DNA of 64,000 nt from a virus: positions 62,001-126,000 of the IMG/VR virus record IMGVR_UViG_3300031344_000002; one strand, 5' to 3'. A program made the translations under genes and the position numbers. This document shows, piece after piece, positions 8,899 through 17,931 of the stretch; within the stretch, counting starts at the first letter, position 1; every line of letters begins with the position of its first letter. The notes under the pieces are model-generated. The model worked only from the letters and a program-made list of their open reading frames with translations, had not been told where the DNA came from and made no database searches.

Positions 8899-9315
8899 TT
8901 AATAGTTTGCACCTTCTACAATAACATCTTGTTGGTCTTGAACTCCAGCATAAACACTTTGAGCAACGCCTAATATTACACCACTTGGAAGAAATAAACC
9001 ACCAGTTATAATAATATTTTTAGCACCAATTGCTGTGGTACTACGAGTTGCCGTAGCTATAGCTATTTCATTATCTAATTTCCAAGTACTACCACCATCA
9101 CTAGATAAAAATATTTTACCTGTCATTGCAGAACTAGCTCCTGCACTTAATTGTGAATTTATATAAGTAATTTTATCTACTCTTGTACCATTTGTAGCAC
9201 CCGTTACAACTTTTGTAATAGAACCACTACCATTAGATGCAGTATTACCAGTTACTAAACGAGTCATACCTAAAATAAATGTGTTGGAAAAGATTGGGTT
9301 TAAATTTGCACTCAT
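8899..9315 (-). CDS. Small virion structural protein (138 aa), probable
   Basis: A 138-residue protein, first gene of the only minus-strand unit. It is rich in Gly, Ala, Thr and Ser, with TGATNGTRVDKITYINSQ followed by KIFLSSDGGSTW. This layout resembles small head-decoration or tail-tip structural proteins seen beside fibre genes, but I do not recognise a named family. Its ATG lies 35 bases downstream of a minus-strand GTATTTATT motif, so it is probably expressed late with the propeller gene that follows. Confidence 0.55.
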   Translation of the reverse strand: MSANLNPIFSNTFILGMTRLVTGNTASNGSGSITKVVTGATNGTRVDKITYINSQLSAGASSAMTGKIFLSSDGGSTWKLDNEIAIATATRSTTAIGAKNIIITGGLFLPSGVILGVAQSVYAGVQDQQDVIVEGANY

Positions 9316-9349
9316 TTTTATTTTAATTTATTAATTAATATTATTTTAT

Positions 9350-9358
9350 AATAAATAC
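9350..9358 (-). promoter_or_regulatory. GTATTTATT promoter motif for minus-strand unit
   Basis: Read on the minus strand the bases are GTATTTATTATAAAATAA, matching the plus-strand motif copies. It lies upstream of the two minus-strand genes and back to back with the plus-strand motif at 9403. The change of orientation with the genes is strong evidence that the motif is a promoter. Confidence 0.65.
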
Positions 9359-9402
9359 TTATAGTTTATCAAATAAATGATTTATTATTTTGATTCTTTT
9401 TA

Positions 9403-9411
9403 GTATTTATA
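9403..9411 (+). promoter_or_regulatory. GTATTTATA phage promoter motif
   Basis: GTATTTATAATAAAAA, ending 18 bases before the ATG at 9429, and divergent from the minus-strand copy at 9350-9358. Confidence 0.65.
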
Positions 9412-9428
9412 ATAAAAATAACAATAAA

Positions 9429-9719
9429 ATGGTAAGTAAAATTTTAGAAATATTTTCACACAATGGTGAATTAAGTTCAAAACGAATAGGTGGATTTATG
9501 TTAATAATATCAGGAATAGTTTTATGTTTTACATATTATGAAAAAACATTATGTCTGGGTGTTATATCAATTGGTGCAGGACTTTTGGGATTTACAAGTG
9601 TTGAAAAAATATTTGAAGATAAGGATAATTCAAATAATGTTTGCGCTAAAGAAAATACAGATAATAATTCAAATAATATTACCACTAAAGAAGATACTGG
9701 TAATGACGTTGCCAAATAA
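9429..9719 (+). CDS. Small two-segment membrane protein, holin-like
   Basis: A 96-residue protein; the ATG at 9429 is chosen over an in-frame start at 9390 because the latter would overlap the promoter. Two hydrophobic segments are visible, about residues 20-37 (GGFMLIISGIVLCFTYY) and 42-60 (LCLGVISIGAGLLGFTSV), followed by a hydrophilic Asn- and Asp-rich tail. Size and topology fit a class II holin or a similar phage membrane protein. No endolysin is adjacent; an amidase-like gene lies 50 kb away, so the holin role is only a suggestion. Confidence 0.5.
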   Translation: MVSKILEIFSHNGELSSKRIGGFMLIISGIVLCFTYYEKTLCLGVISIGAGLLGFTSVEKIFEDKDNSNNVCAKENTDNNSNNITTKEDTGNDVAK

Positions 9720-9724
9720 ATAAA

Positions 9725-10138
9725 ATGGATTACTCGACATTCAATATTAACAACTTTTTTATTAAAAAAGATAGCACATTTCCTGAATTAAAATATCCAT
9801 TGTTGCAACATACATTAGAACAATATGGTATAACTTCAGATATGCTCGAAAATGTTGCAGTTACAGTATCTATGATTGATGAAAATGGATTGTATCGTAT
9901 TGCAAATGTTCCAGCAAATCTTGTTATTAATGATAATAGACTAGATTTTCCTGCTGAAGAAAAATATACATTAACATATAAATTTAAGCTAAGAGATACA
10001 AGAAAAACAGGTAATTACAAATTGGAACTTACTGTAGATTTTTTAGGAAATGAATTTTGTGGAAAGATAAAATTTCCAGTTAATGGTTATATAAATGTTA
10101 TAATATCTGATTCAATTACTAAGACCACAGTTGTTTAA
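9725..10138 (+). CDS. Conserved-looking phage protein (137 aa), unknown
   Basis: A 137-residue protein starting six bases after the preceding stop, hence in one operon with the membrane protein. It has a regular beta-rich pattern (VAVTVSMIDENGLYRIANVPANLVI, LTYKFKLRDTRKTGNYKLELTVDF, NVIISDSI), suggesting an immunoglobulin-like or baseplate-upper-domain-like sandwich. I do not recognise the family with certainty. A minor tail or baseplate component is the likeliest role. Confidence 0.55.
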   Translation: MDYSTFNINNFFIKKDSTFPELKYPLLQHTLEQYGITSDMLENVAVTVSMIDENGLYRIANVPANLVINDNRLDFPAEEKYTLTYKFKLRDTRKTGNYKLELTVDFLGNEFCGKIKFPVNGYINVIISDSITKTTVV

Positions 10139-10202
10139 TATTAAATTTATTATAGTTATGATATGAACTTCCATTAATAAGAACTCTTTTTAAAAAAAAT
10201 AA

Positions 10203-10232
10203 TTGACATTTTTGTTTTTTTGATTATCTTTG
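10203..10232 (+). promoter_or_regulatory. Host-type (Bacteroidetes) promoter of replication operon
   Basis: TTG at 10203-10205 (within TTGACA) and TATCTTTG at 10225-10232, separated by 19 bases, match the Bacteroidetes primary sigma consensus TTG-N19-TAnnTTTG. It precedes the helicase, small gene and DNA polymerase. There is no GTATTTATA motif here. Confidence 0.7.
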
Positions 10233-10253
10233 CATGTAAAGTCAAAAAGTTAT

Positions 10254-12050
10254 ATGCAATCATTACCTTTATTTATTATTTCTTGTGAAAGAATTTCTAA
10301 AAGACAAGCATATTATCTTAGGTTTCAATATAATGAAGGATTAATAAATAATCTTAAATCATTACCTGAAGATACTCGTAAATGGAATGCTGGAATGATG
10401 GTATGGGAAATAACCACATTATCATTATTCTCTTTAATTAAAAAATATAAGGGTTCTAATAAAATTCATTTTGATTTTGGTAATGATGATAGTCGGAATA
10501 TTTTTATTCAACAAATTAAAAAACTTGAAATTGCTGAAGTTGAGAAACGTAAATTTATTGCTGAATTAAATATTAAGAAAGAACATTGGGTTAAATATAA
10601 GCAGGAATTAGAAGAAACATATGAAAAATATATAGATGTTGTTCAAAAAAATTTAAAACCAAATATAACATTATTTAAACATCAAGTTGTAGGAATAATG
10701 TTTTTAAATGTAGTAAGAAATGCATTATTAGCTTTAGGGATGGGTTCAGGAAAAACTTTAATTTCAATAGGTTATGTAGAAATGAATGGTTTTAAAAAAG
10801 TAATTGTTATAACACCCAACTCATTGAAATACAATTACTTAAATGAAGTAAAAAAATTTTCAAACAATTCACAAGTTTTTATTGTTGGTAAAAAAAATAC
10901 GTGTAATATTGAAAATAGTAAATACATTATCTTCAATTATGATTATTTTAATTCATCTGATTTTAATAAGGTGAAAGATAAGTTTGATAAATTAAATATA
11001 GGTAAAATAGATTGTTTAATTGCAGATGAGTGTCATCGTATTTCTTCAACTTCAACAAATACGTATAAAGCGTTTAAAAGATTATTTAAAGACGATATTT
11101 TTAATGATGGAAAAATATCAAAAATTTTTATGTCCGGGACTCCAGCAAAATCGCACGCATATCAGTTATATAGCGTGTTACATCAAATTTCACCATTAGA
11201 ATTTCCAACAAAAGATAAATTTTATAAAATTTATTGTGGAATGTCGTATAATATCGATGGCTTTGGTTGGGAAACAGATATTAGTTTAACAAAATTCGAA
11301 GAATTATTTAATAAAATAAGCCCATTTACATACAGAAAAAAACTTGAAGAAATGCTTCTCGATTTGCCAGAGAAAACAGTACAAAAAATAGTTCTTGAAA
11401 TGACACCTAAAGAATATGAAATATATTATGAATTAGAAGATGGAACAATTAATGAGTTTAATGATAAAAAAATCATACATCCATTAGCAATATTAAGTAA
11501 GTTACGAGAATATACTAGTCATTTGAAAACAAATAGTGTGAGAGAATTAATAGATTCAATTTTAGAATGTGGCGATAAATTAGTAATTGTAGATTTTTTC
11601 AAAAAAAGTTTACATGAATTACATGATAAATATCCTGAAATATCAAAACTTCATATTGGAGATGTTTCTGATACTGAAAGAGCCGAAATTGTTAGAGATT
11701 TTCAAGATGAAAATGGAAAAACCAAATTATTATTGGGTTCTCAAAGTACAATTTCTGAAGGACTTACATTAACAGCAGCAAATAAGATTGGTATTATTAC
11801 TGTACCGTGGACACCTTCTGATATGGACCAGATAGTTTTTCGAATTTATCGCATAAATCAGCGCAATGCAGTTAATGCATATTTTTTTGTATATAAAGAT
11901 ACTATAGATGAATACGTTTTCGATTTATGTGAAAAGAAACATCAAGAACTTTCAATGGTAATTGATGGGAAAAAATCCGAATCAGACATTAATCAAAGTA
12001 TTATTAATGACTTAATTAATATAATAAAAAATAAGCATAAAAAAATCTAA
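10254..12050 (+). CDS. SNF2/UvsW-type DNA helicase
   Basis: The ATG at 10254 is preferred: the frame also has a TTG at 10230, but that lies inside the promoter's -7 box. The 598-residue protein begins with a HARP-like segment (YYLRFQYNEGLINNLKSLP, WNAGMMVWEI), as in SMARCAL1-type annealing helicases. Walker A is GMGSGKT near residue 162, and motif II is DECH (LIADECHRIS) near 258. Motif III-like SGTPAKS and C-terminal motifs SEGLTLTAANK and DQIVFRIYRINQ follow, typical of the SNF2 branch of superfamily 2. In T4 the analogous UvsW acts in recombination-dependent replication and fork remodelling. It heads the polymerase operon. Confidence 0.85.
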   Translation: MQSLPLFIISCERISKRQAYYLRFQYNEGLINNLKSLPEDTRKWNAGMMVWEITTLSLFSLIKKYKGSNKIHFDFGNDDSRNIFIQQIKKLEIAEVEKRKFIAELNIKKEHWVKYKQELEETYEKYIDVVQKNLKPNITLFKHQVVGIMFLNVVRNALLALGMGSGKTLISIGYVEMNGFKKVIVITPNSLKYNYLNEVKKFSNNSQVFIVGKKNTCNIENSKYIIFNYDYFNSSDFNKVKDKFDKLNIGKIDCLIADECHRISSTSTNTYKAFKRLFKDDIFNDGKISKIFMSGTPAKSHAYQLYSVLHQISPLEFPTKDKFYKIYCGMSYNIDGFGWETDISLTKFEELFNKISPFTYRKKLEEMLLDLPEKTVQKIVLEMTPKEYEIYYELEDGTINEFNDKKIIHPLAILSKLREYTSHLKTNSVRELIDSILECGDKLVIVDFFKKSLHELHDKYPEISKLHIGDVSDTERAEIVRDFQDENGKTKLLLGSQSTISEGLTLTAANKIGIITVPWTPSDMDQIVFRIYRINQRNAVNAYFFVYKDTIDEYVFDLCEKKHQELSMVIDGKKSESDINQSIINDLINIIKNKHKKI

Positions 12051-12063
12051 TAATTGAGAAAAC

Positions 12064-12459
12064 ATGGCAACCGATTATACATGGAATACCAATCCAATTC
12101 GAGACATATTAATGAATATGTTATTATCTAATTTTAATATTACAAATGGTGGTGCAAAACAAGAACTTCATAATATTTTTACACAAGTTATTGAACCATA
12201 TTTAAATAATAGAGGTGATTTAATTTATTTAGATTTTAATGTAAAAAAGAATAAAAATTATTATAAAGTTATTGGAAATAACCTTATAACAAGTCTTTGG
12301 CTTTCTGGAATTTTACCTGAAAATCCAAATGAAGTGATGAGAAATAATCAATATAAATTTGGTGATATAACATATCATTATGATATTAAAACGCATAAAT
12401 TAGAATATAGTATTAAAAAACAAAAAATAACAAATAAAAACAATAGGAAAAATGGATAA
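12064..12459 (+). CDS. Small protein between helicase and polymerase, unknown
   Basis: A 131-residue protein between the helicase and polymerase genes, 13 bases after the former and overlapping the latter by eight. The N-terminal half is amphipathic helical (IRDILMNMLLSNFNI, QELHNIFTQVIEPYL) and the C-terminal half is beta-rich and very Lys- and Asn-rich. I recognise no family. Its position and translational overlap suggest a role in replication or coupled expression with the polymerase. Confidence 0.6.
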   Translation: MATDYTWNTNPIRDILMNMLLSNFNITNGGAKQELHNIFTQVIEPYLNNRGDLIYLDFNVKKNKNYYKVIGNNLITSLWLSGILPENPNEVMRNNQYKFGDITYHYDIKTHKLEYSIKKQKITNKNNRKNG

Positions 12460-15400
12460 ACAAAACGTATTAAAAGAAATTAAATATTTTCTTGAAGGTT
12501 ATAATAATGATTTAAAATACATTGTAAATGTTGAAACTGACCCAAGAACAAATATTGCTAATTGTATAATACATGAACCAAATAAAGAACCGAGAATAGA
12601 AAATATTACATATGTTCCATTTCTTTATATGAAAGATTTATCAAGATTAAAATTTAAATTATATGAAAATCAATCAGAACAATATATTGAAAGTAAAAAA
12701 GTAAAATATGGAATAACTATTACTCCATTAAAAACCGGTAATCAAAAAAGATTAGTAGAAGGTTATTGCTTTAAAATAACTAGTAGTAGGTCACATAATG
12801 ATATTATGAATTACTTAAAAGATGGTGGAATTGACCCATATGAAAAATTAACTGAAGATGATGGTAAGACGATAATTAAAGATAAAAAAGGTGAACCAAT
12901 TTATTTATATCGTGATTGTTTTTATTCGCCAAGAATTACAGAACAATTTTTTATTTCAACACAAACGAGATTATATAAAGGATATGAAGAATATAAAAAT
13001 GTTCATAAATTAACATTTGATATTGAAACTACTGGTTTACGTTATCAAATTGCCAGAGTATTTGCTATTGGAGTTAAAGATAATCGTGGTTTTGAAACAA
13101 TATTGGAAGCAGCAAAAATTAATGATGATGAATCTGAAATTCGATTAATTCAAGATTTTTTTAATTTAGTTCATCATATAAAACCTGCAATTATTTCAGG
13201 ATATTTTAGTGAAACATTTGATTTTGATTTTATTTTAGGTAGAGCAAAAATACTTAAAATGAATTTAACAGAATTGCCACAAGGACTTAAAGAAGGAATA
13301 CAATTAAAAAGAAGGGGTAATGTTTCTGTTAAGTATGGTAATACTGCTGATAAATATACTGCTACAGAAATGTGGGGACTTTCCATAATTGATATAATAC
13401 ACGCAACAAAACGAACTGCAGCAGTAAATTCTGATTTAAAAGAAACTGGATTAAAATATGTTGCAAAGTTTGAAAAAATTGCTAAACCAAACAGAACATA
13501 TATTAAAGGAGAAGATAATTCAATTGGTAAATATTATCATGAAAATAAAATATTTCTCATTGATGAAAAAAATAATTATATTCAAGTACCTGATGAATAT
13601 CAAGAAGTTGCCAAAAATCTTTACAAACTTCAAATCAATAAAACTAATTTTAGTGATGAACAATATAAAGAATTAAGAAAAACATATCTTGATGAAAATA
13701 AAGAATTTATTGAATGGTTTAGAAAGGAAGCATTTCCAAAAAATTTAATTACATTTATTGGTGGTAAAAAATTGATAAAACAATATCTTCTTGATGACTT
13801 ATGGGAAACAGAACAAGTAGATGAATTATATAATCAATCATCATTTATGTTGGCAAAAATAGTTCCCACTACATATCAACGTATTTGTACAATGGGTACT
13901 GCTGCGATTTGGAATTTACTTTTAACTGCATGGAGTTATGAAAATGATTTAGCAATACCTCAATCAGATAAATATGAAAAATTTAGTGGTGGTTTAGCTA
14001 GATGTTATAAAACAGGATATTCAGAACGTATAATTAAGATTGATTATGCTTCACTTTATCCTATGATTCAATTAACAGAAGGGGTATTTCCTATCTTTGA
14101 TATAACTGGTGTTATGGAAAAGTTATTACTTTATCTTACAACTACTCGTAATATTTATAAAAAATTGGCAAATATTACTAAATTAGATAAGGAAGAAGTT
14201 GAATTGTCGAGACAAATTGACCCAGAAATACATATAAAATATATTAATAATGAACTTACTGCAGCAGATGTTGCAATGTCTAAAGTTAAACAACTACCTA
14301 TTAAGATTTTAAATAATTCATTATTTGGTGCATTGGGTTCGAATATTTCATTTAATTGGTCAGATAATGTTTGTGCAGCAAGAATTACTTGTGTGGGTAG
14401 AATTCATTTAAGACATGCAATTAATTGGTTTAGTAAATATGGTTGTGTTGCATTACTTGCAGTTACCGATGGTATTAATTTTCAATATCCTGAAAGAACA
14501 ACAATTAAAATAACTGATGAAGAAATGTTTGAAAATCAGCTAGAAGGTACAATTGAAGAAATGTGGAAGTATGATGATAAAGTGGGCATTGCAGCACTTA
14601 TTGAAAAATATAATAAGGAAGAAATGAAACCACCTTATATGAGTATAGACGATGATGGCAAAAGTATTTCATGTTTAAATCTTTCACGTATTAATTATGG
14701 TACACTTTCAATGGCTAAAGATAAGAAGACTGGTGAAATGAAAGAAAAGGTTAAATTAACAGGTAATACAATAAAGTCTAAAGTAATGCCAGAATATATT
14801 GAAGAATTTATTGATAAAGGATTAAATATGATACTTCATGGTCAAGGAAAGGAATTTGTGAAGTATTATTATGATTATGTTGATGATATTCGTTATATGA
14901 GAATTCCTTTGAAAAAAATTGCAAGTAAAAGTAAAATCATAAAGACTTTGAGTGCATATAAGAAAAGAGGTAGTGATAAAAATGGTAGGGAAAAGGGTAT
15001 GCAAGCACATATGGAATTATTGATTGAAAAACGTGAAAAAATAGCTGCAGAACTTTTTGAAAAACATAAAGATAATCTTAATCTTGAAAAAATTAAAAAA
15101 GAACTTACAATTGATGATAAAATAAGATTAATAGCTAATTATATGCCACAAGAACCTGAATTGGATAGTGTAGTATATTATGTAAATAGTGGATATAAAA
15201 AATCTTATGGCGATTCTCGTAAAATTACAGACAAAATTACTAATGAGGAAAGGTACTGTGCTACATTGATTAATAATGAAGACCTTCAACAAAATCCAAA
15301 TATGACTGGAGTATATAATTATGCGAAATATCTTGATGCTTTTAATAAAAGAGTTGAAACACTTTTGGTTGGATTTGCACCTGATGTTCAGAAAAAAATA

Positions 15401-16111
15401 TTGGTTGAAATGGATAAAGAAGATAATTTAATAAAAGCAGATTTTAGTCCATTACTTGATGAATTAGCATTAAGAAATTTTGATTCTGACAATTTTGATG
15501 AATCAATGTATTTAGAAGACCTCGAAGTTGATTTTTGGAATAAGACTGGATATGACCCTAGAAAGATTTGGAATGGTTTTAAAATGCATAAAGAATATTG
15601 TGTTCATTATGAAATATATGATAGTGCGTTAAATTTTCTTAATGAAAAAATGATTGCAAGTAATAAATCAAAAATTAAATCAATAAATGATGAATATAAA
15701 GAAGGAGATTTAGTACTTGTAAAAGATGGTAGTAATTATCATGTCGGTTTATATAATGGTGTCTATATTCAAATAATTAAAAGTAATGTTGATATTCCTA
15801 AAAGTCAAATTGAACTTGACCTTGATAAAGAAAGAGAAGAACGTCAAAAGAAAATTCAAGAATTGGGAATTACTGAATTGGCAACTAAAACTGATAGAGA
15901 ATTATTTTTAGAAAAGGAAAGAAAATTTAGAATGACAGCGTTTGCAGAATTCAAACAAAAATATGGAATTCCATTAGATAAAACTATGGAATGGGTATTT
16001 GCAGAAATGGAACATTCTGATGAAGCATTTGAGGATTTTGTTATTGAAAAACATGAATGTATGGAAGGTGATGTCGATGAATATGTTGATGATAATGATA
16101 TAAAAACTTAG
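12452..16111 (+). CDS. DNA polymerase, family B
   Basis: At 1219 residues it is longer than T4 gp43 (898). Exonuclease motifs are FDIETTGL (D190, E192), GYFSETFDFD, and YLLDD for Exo III. Polymerase motif A is IDYASLYP (D531) and motif B is KILNNSLFGALG (K618). Motif C reads AVTDGINF (D673): the essential second aspartate of the usual DTDS is present, but the first is replaced by Val and Ser by Gly. Extra length is spread between Exo II and Exo III and after motif C. It should replicate the phage genome with proofreading. It is third in the host-type promoter operon. Confidence 0.92.
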   Translation: MDKQNVLKEIKYFLEGYNNDLKYIVNVETDPRTNIANCIIHEPNKEPRIENITYVPFLYMKDLSRLKFKLYENQSEQYIESKKVKYGITITPLKTGNQKRLVEGYCFKITSSRSHNDIMNYLKDGGIDPYEKLTEDDGKTIIKDKKGEPIYLYRDCFYSPRITEQFFISTQTRLYKGYEEYKNVHKLTFDIETTGLRYQIARVFAIGVKDNRGFETILEAAKINDDESEIRLIQDFFNLVHHIKPAIISGYFSETFDFDFILGRAKILKMNLTELPQGLKEGIQLKRRGNVSVKYGNTADKYTATEMWGLSIIDIIHATKRTAAVNSDLKETGLKYVAKFEKIAKPNRTYIKGEDNSIGKYYHENKIFLIDEKNNYIQVPDEYQEVAKNLYKLQINKTNFSDEQYKELRKTYLDENKEFIEWFRKEAFPKNLITFIGGKKLIKQYLLDDLWETEQVDELYNQSSFMLAKIVPTTYQRICTMGTAAIWNLLLTAWSYENDLAIPQSDKYEKFSGGLARCYKTGYSERIIKIDYASLYPMIQLTEGVFPIFDITGVMEKLLLYLTTTRNIYKKLANITKLDKEEVELSRQIDPEIHIKYINNELTAADVAMSKVKQLPIKILNNSLFGALGSNISFNWSDNVCAARITCVGRIHLRHAINWFSKYGCVALLAVTDGINFQYPERTTIKITDEEMFENQLEGTIEEMWKYDDKVGIAALIEKYNKEEMKPPYMSIDDDGKSISCLNLSRINYGTLSMAKDKKTGEMKEKVKLTGNTIKSKVMPEYIEEFIDKGLNMILHGQGKEFVKYYYDYVDDIRYMRIPLKKIASKSKIIKTLSAYKKRGSDKNGREKGMQAHMELLIEKREKIAAELFEKHKDNLNLEKIKKELTIDDKIRLIANYMPQEPELDSVVYYVNSGYKKSYGDSRKITDKITNEERYCATLINNEDLQQNPNMTGVYNYAKYLDAFNKRVETLLVGFAPDVQKKILVEMDKEDNLIKADFSPLLDELALRNFDSDNFDESMYLEDLEVDFWNKTGYDPRKIWNGFKMHKEYCVHYEIYDSALNFLNEKMIASNKSKIKSINDEYKEGDLVLVKDGSNYHVGLYNGVYIQIIKSNVDIPKSQIELDLDKEREERQKKIQELGITELATKTDRELFLEKERKFRMTAFAEFKQKYGIPLDKTMEWVFAEMEHSDEAFEDFVIEKHECMEGDVDEYVDDNDIKT

Positions 16112-16130
16112 CAATATTAACAATTGATTA

Positions 16131-16139
16131 GTATTTATA
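16131..16139 (+). promoter_or_regulatory. GTATTTATA phage promoter motif
   Basis: GTATTTATATTAAAA, ending 15 bases before the ATG at 16154. It starts a new unit after the polymerase operon. Confidence 0.6.
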
Positions 16140-16153
16140 TTAAAATTAATTAA

Positions 16154-16792
16154 ATGATATTAAAAAAGATAGATTTACTCGAAATAATCGATTCGAATGG
16201 TGAGTTAATTGGTAAAAATGATACGCCTACAAATGGCAGTGATTTAGAAAGTCAAGCTAATAATACTACCGATTATAATGCCAAAATTGGCACACAACCC
16301 TTTAGATATGATATGTTGGGTCGTTTTGGATTTTCCAATTTAAGTTTTACTGAGGGAAAAGAAAATCAAGAACAGAAAGAATTATTAAAAGATTTGGCAG
16401 TACTTGTTCATGAAAAATATATGAAGGATTTACAATATTTTTATAAAAACCCCAATAAATTAAAAAGTGATTATAGAAAAGTTGTTGGTGATAAATTTCA
16501 TTCAGAGGAATGTCAAAAAGCAGATATGGAATGGGCAAAAAAAATAATTAAAATAATGGAACTATATTTCGAAAATGTATTTAAAGAACCAATTGACGAA
16601 ATTAATTCAATTACGGAAAGTAAGGTAGAGGAAGATAAACTCGTCAATAAAAAATCTGAAGATGAAATATCAAAAAAATCTGAAAACCAAGAAATTAAAA
16701 ACAAAAAACTCCAAAAAGTTGCTGGTTTAATCAATAAACTCGATAAAAAAGATATTGATAAACTAATAAATTTATTGGAAAGAAGTAGATAA
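16154..16792 (+). CDS. Unknown protein (212 aa), Lys/Glu-rich C-terminus
   Basis: A 212-residue protein with an N-terminal part of no recognised family and a strongly charged helical C-terminus (residues about 150-212) that is probably coiled coil. SKKSENQEIKNKKLQ and KKDIDKLINLLE show heptad-like spacing. Its stop codon overlaps the next ATG (TAATGA), indicating coupled translation with the Nudix gene. Several neighbouring genes look like virion or head-associated proteins, so a scaffold or internal protein role is possible. Confidence 0.55.
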   Translation: MILKKIDLLEIIDSNGELIGKNDTPTNGSDLESQANNTTDYNAKIGTQPFRYDMLGRFGFSNLSFTEGKENQEQKELLKDLAVLVHEKYMKDLQYFYKNPNKLKSDYRKVVGDKFHSEECQKADMEWAKKIIKIMELYFENVFKEPIDEINSITESKVEEDKLVNKKSEDEISKKSENQEIKNKKLQKVAGLINKLDKKDIDKLINLLERSR

Positions 16793-17583
16793 TGAATAAT
16801 ATGGCGAATAAAGAATTATATGATAAAACCTATCCTGTGCCTCAAAACATACTTAAAAGTATTGAGGTGGCGAAAGCATCTACTTCAGATAGTAATGGTC
16901 TAAAAAGGGCAAATTTTATACTTAAAAACGGTGTTTTAACATATCAGGCATTAAAAAGATTAAAGAATTTTTTTGATTATTTTAATCCACAAACTCAAAA
17001 TAAAACACAATATGCACTTGCTGGTGGTGATTTAATGAAACGATTTATTGAAACATCGTTAGCGCAAGATAGGGCAGGTGTTGTACGTAGTAAGAAAATT
17101 AAACAGGATATAACCACCAATCCTAATTCGGAATTAAAACCTTATCAAAGACCAAGGTTAAACGAAGAAAGGAAAGAATTAAAAAAAAACGCTGTTGCAG
17201 TAATTGTCAATAATGATAATAAAATTTTATTACTTAAAAGAGCAGATGATAGTAAAATTTGGATGCCAAATAAATGGTCATTGGTTGGTGGTGAAATGAA
17301 AAAAGATGAAACACCACAACAAGCCATTGAGAGAGAAATACTTGAAGAAACTAAATTAGAAATTAAAAAATTTATAAAATCACTTAGTATTCAAAGAAAA
17401 ACTGATAGTATTGAACACGTATTTGCTTGTAGATATACTGGTGAAGAAACAGATGTTAAATTAAATGATGAAAATACAAAGTATGGCTGGTATGATGTTT
17501 CTGAAATGAAATATTTAGATACTGTACCACATTTAATAGAATATATTACACTTGTATTTAAATCATATGAAGATGAAAAATAA
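16792..17583 (+). CDS. Nudix hydrolase with unknown N-terminal domain
   Basis: The 263-residue protein overlaps the preceding stop by one base. Residues about 125-263 form a Nudix domain: AVAVIVNNDNKILLLKR, then the Nudix box GEMKKDETPQQAIEREILEE. The box keeps the catalytic REIxEE but has Lys where the consensus Gly follows. Nudix enzymes hydrolyse nucleoside diphosphates linked to other groups (modified dNTPs, NAD, dinucleotide polyphosphates, RNA caps). Residues 1-120 are a separate helical domain, not recognised, beginning YPVPQNILKS. The fusion and the location among probable virion genes are unusual for a housekeeping enzyme. The substrate is not predictable. Confidence 0.75.
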   Translation: MNNMANKELYDKTYPVPQNILKSIEVAKASTSDSNGLKRANFILKNGVLTYQALKRLKNFFDYFNPQTQNKTQYALAGGDLMKRFIETSLAQDRAGVVRSKKIKQDITTNPNSELKPYQRPRLNEERKELKKNAVAVIVNNDNKILLLKRADDSKIWMPNKWSLVGGEMKKDETPQQAIEREILEETKLEIKKFIKSLSIQRKTDSIEHVFACRYTGEETDVKLNDENTKYGWYDVSEMKYLDTVPHLIEYITLVFKSYEDEK

Positions 17584-17595
17584 TTTGGTTTAGAA

Positions 17596-17604
17596 CTATT
17601 TATA
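17596..17604 (+). promoter_or_regulatory. CTATTTATA promoter variant with extended upstream match
   Basis: CTATTTATAATAAATA, 35 bases before the ATG at 17639. The upstream bases ATTTGGTTTAGAA closely match ATTTGGTTCGGAA ahead of the copy at 40039, so these two C-variants share an extended element. Confidence 0.5.
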
Positions 17605-17638
17605 ATAAATAATAGTAAAAAAATTAAAATATAAAAAA

Positions 17639-17926
17639 ATGGCAGAAATTATATGTGATAATAGTAGTAGATTATTAGTAAATAGTGCAAGTTTTAGAGA
17701 TGAAAATCTTGTTAGAAATAAAATTTGTCATGGCTATACCTTTAATAATGAATATTGTACAGGAAATGCTGATACAATTTCTGATGGTGATTGTCGAGGT
17801 AGAGACCCACAAACACCGGGTGCATCAATTGGTACTAATGAAGATATTGCAGATAGAACTTGTTCAATCGCAAAAAATAGTAATCGTTATACTCCCGGTC
17901 ATGAATATTGCGCAGCAACTGCATAA
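17639..17926 (+). CDS. Small cysteine-containing protein (95 aa), unknown
   Basis: A 95-residue protein with six cysteines. Two segments look alike: ICHGYTFNNEYCTGNA and SNRYTPGHEYCAATA, sharing the pattern Y-x4-EYC-x3-A, so it may carry an internal duplication. There is no signal peptide or membrane segment. The start at 17639 follows an A-rich leader and promoter. I do not recognise a family; its Cys content is like that of the fibre and tail proteins elsewhere in the window, so it may be virion-associated. Confidence 0.55.
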   Translation: MAEIICDNSSRLLVNSASFRDENLVRNKICHGYTFNNEYCTGNADTISDGDCRGRDPQTPGASIGTNEDIADRTCSIAKNSNRYTPGHEYCAATA

Positions 17927-17931
17927 TAGTG

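Noticed and set aside
1-9315. Diversity-generating retroelement acting on fibre genes
   Set aside because: No reverse transcriptase or template repeat was found near the fibre genes in this window.
13174-13386. Minus-strand ORFs overlapping the DNA polymerase and other large genes
   Set aside because: They lack promoter motifs, have atypical composition and overlap plus-strand genes with clear conserved motifs, so they are shadows.
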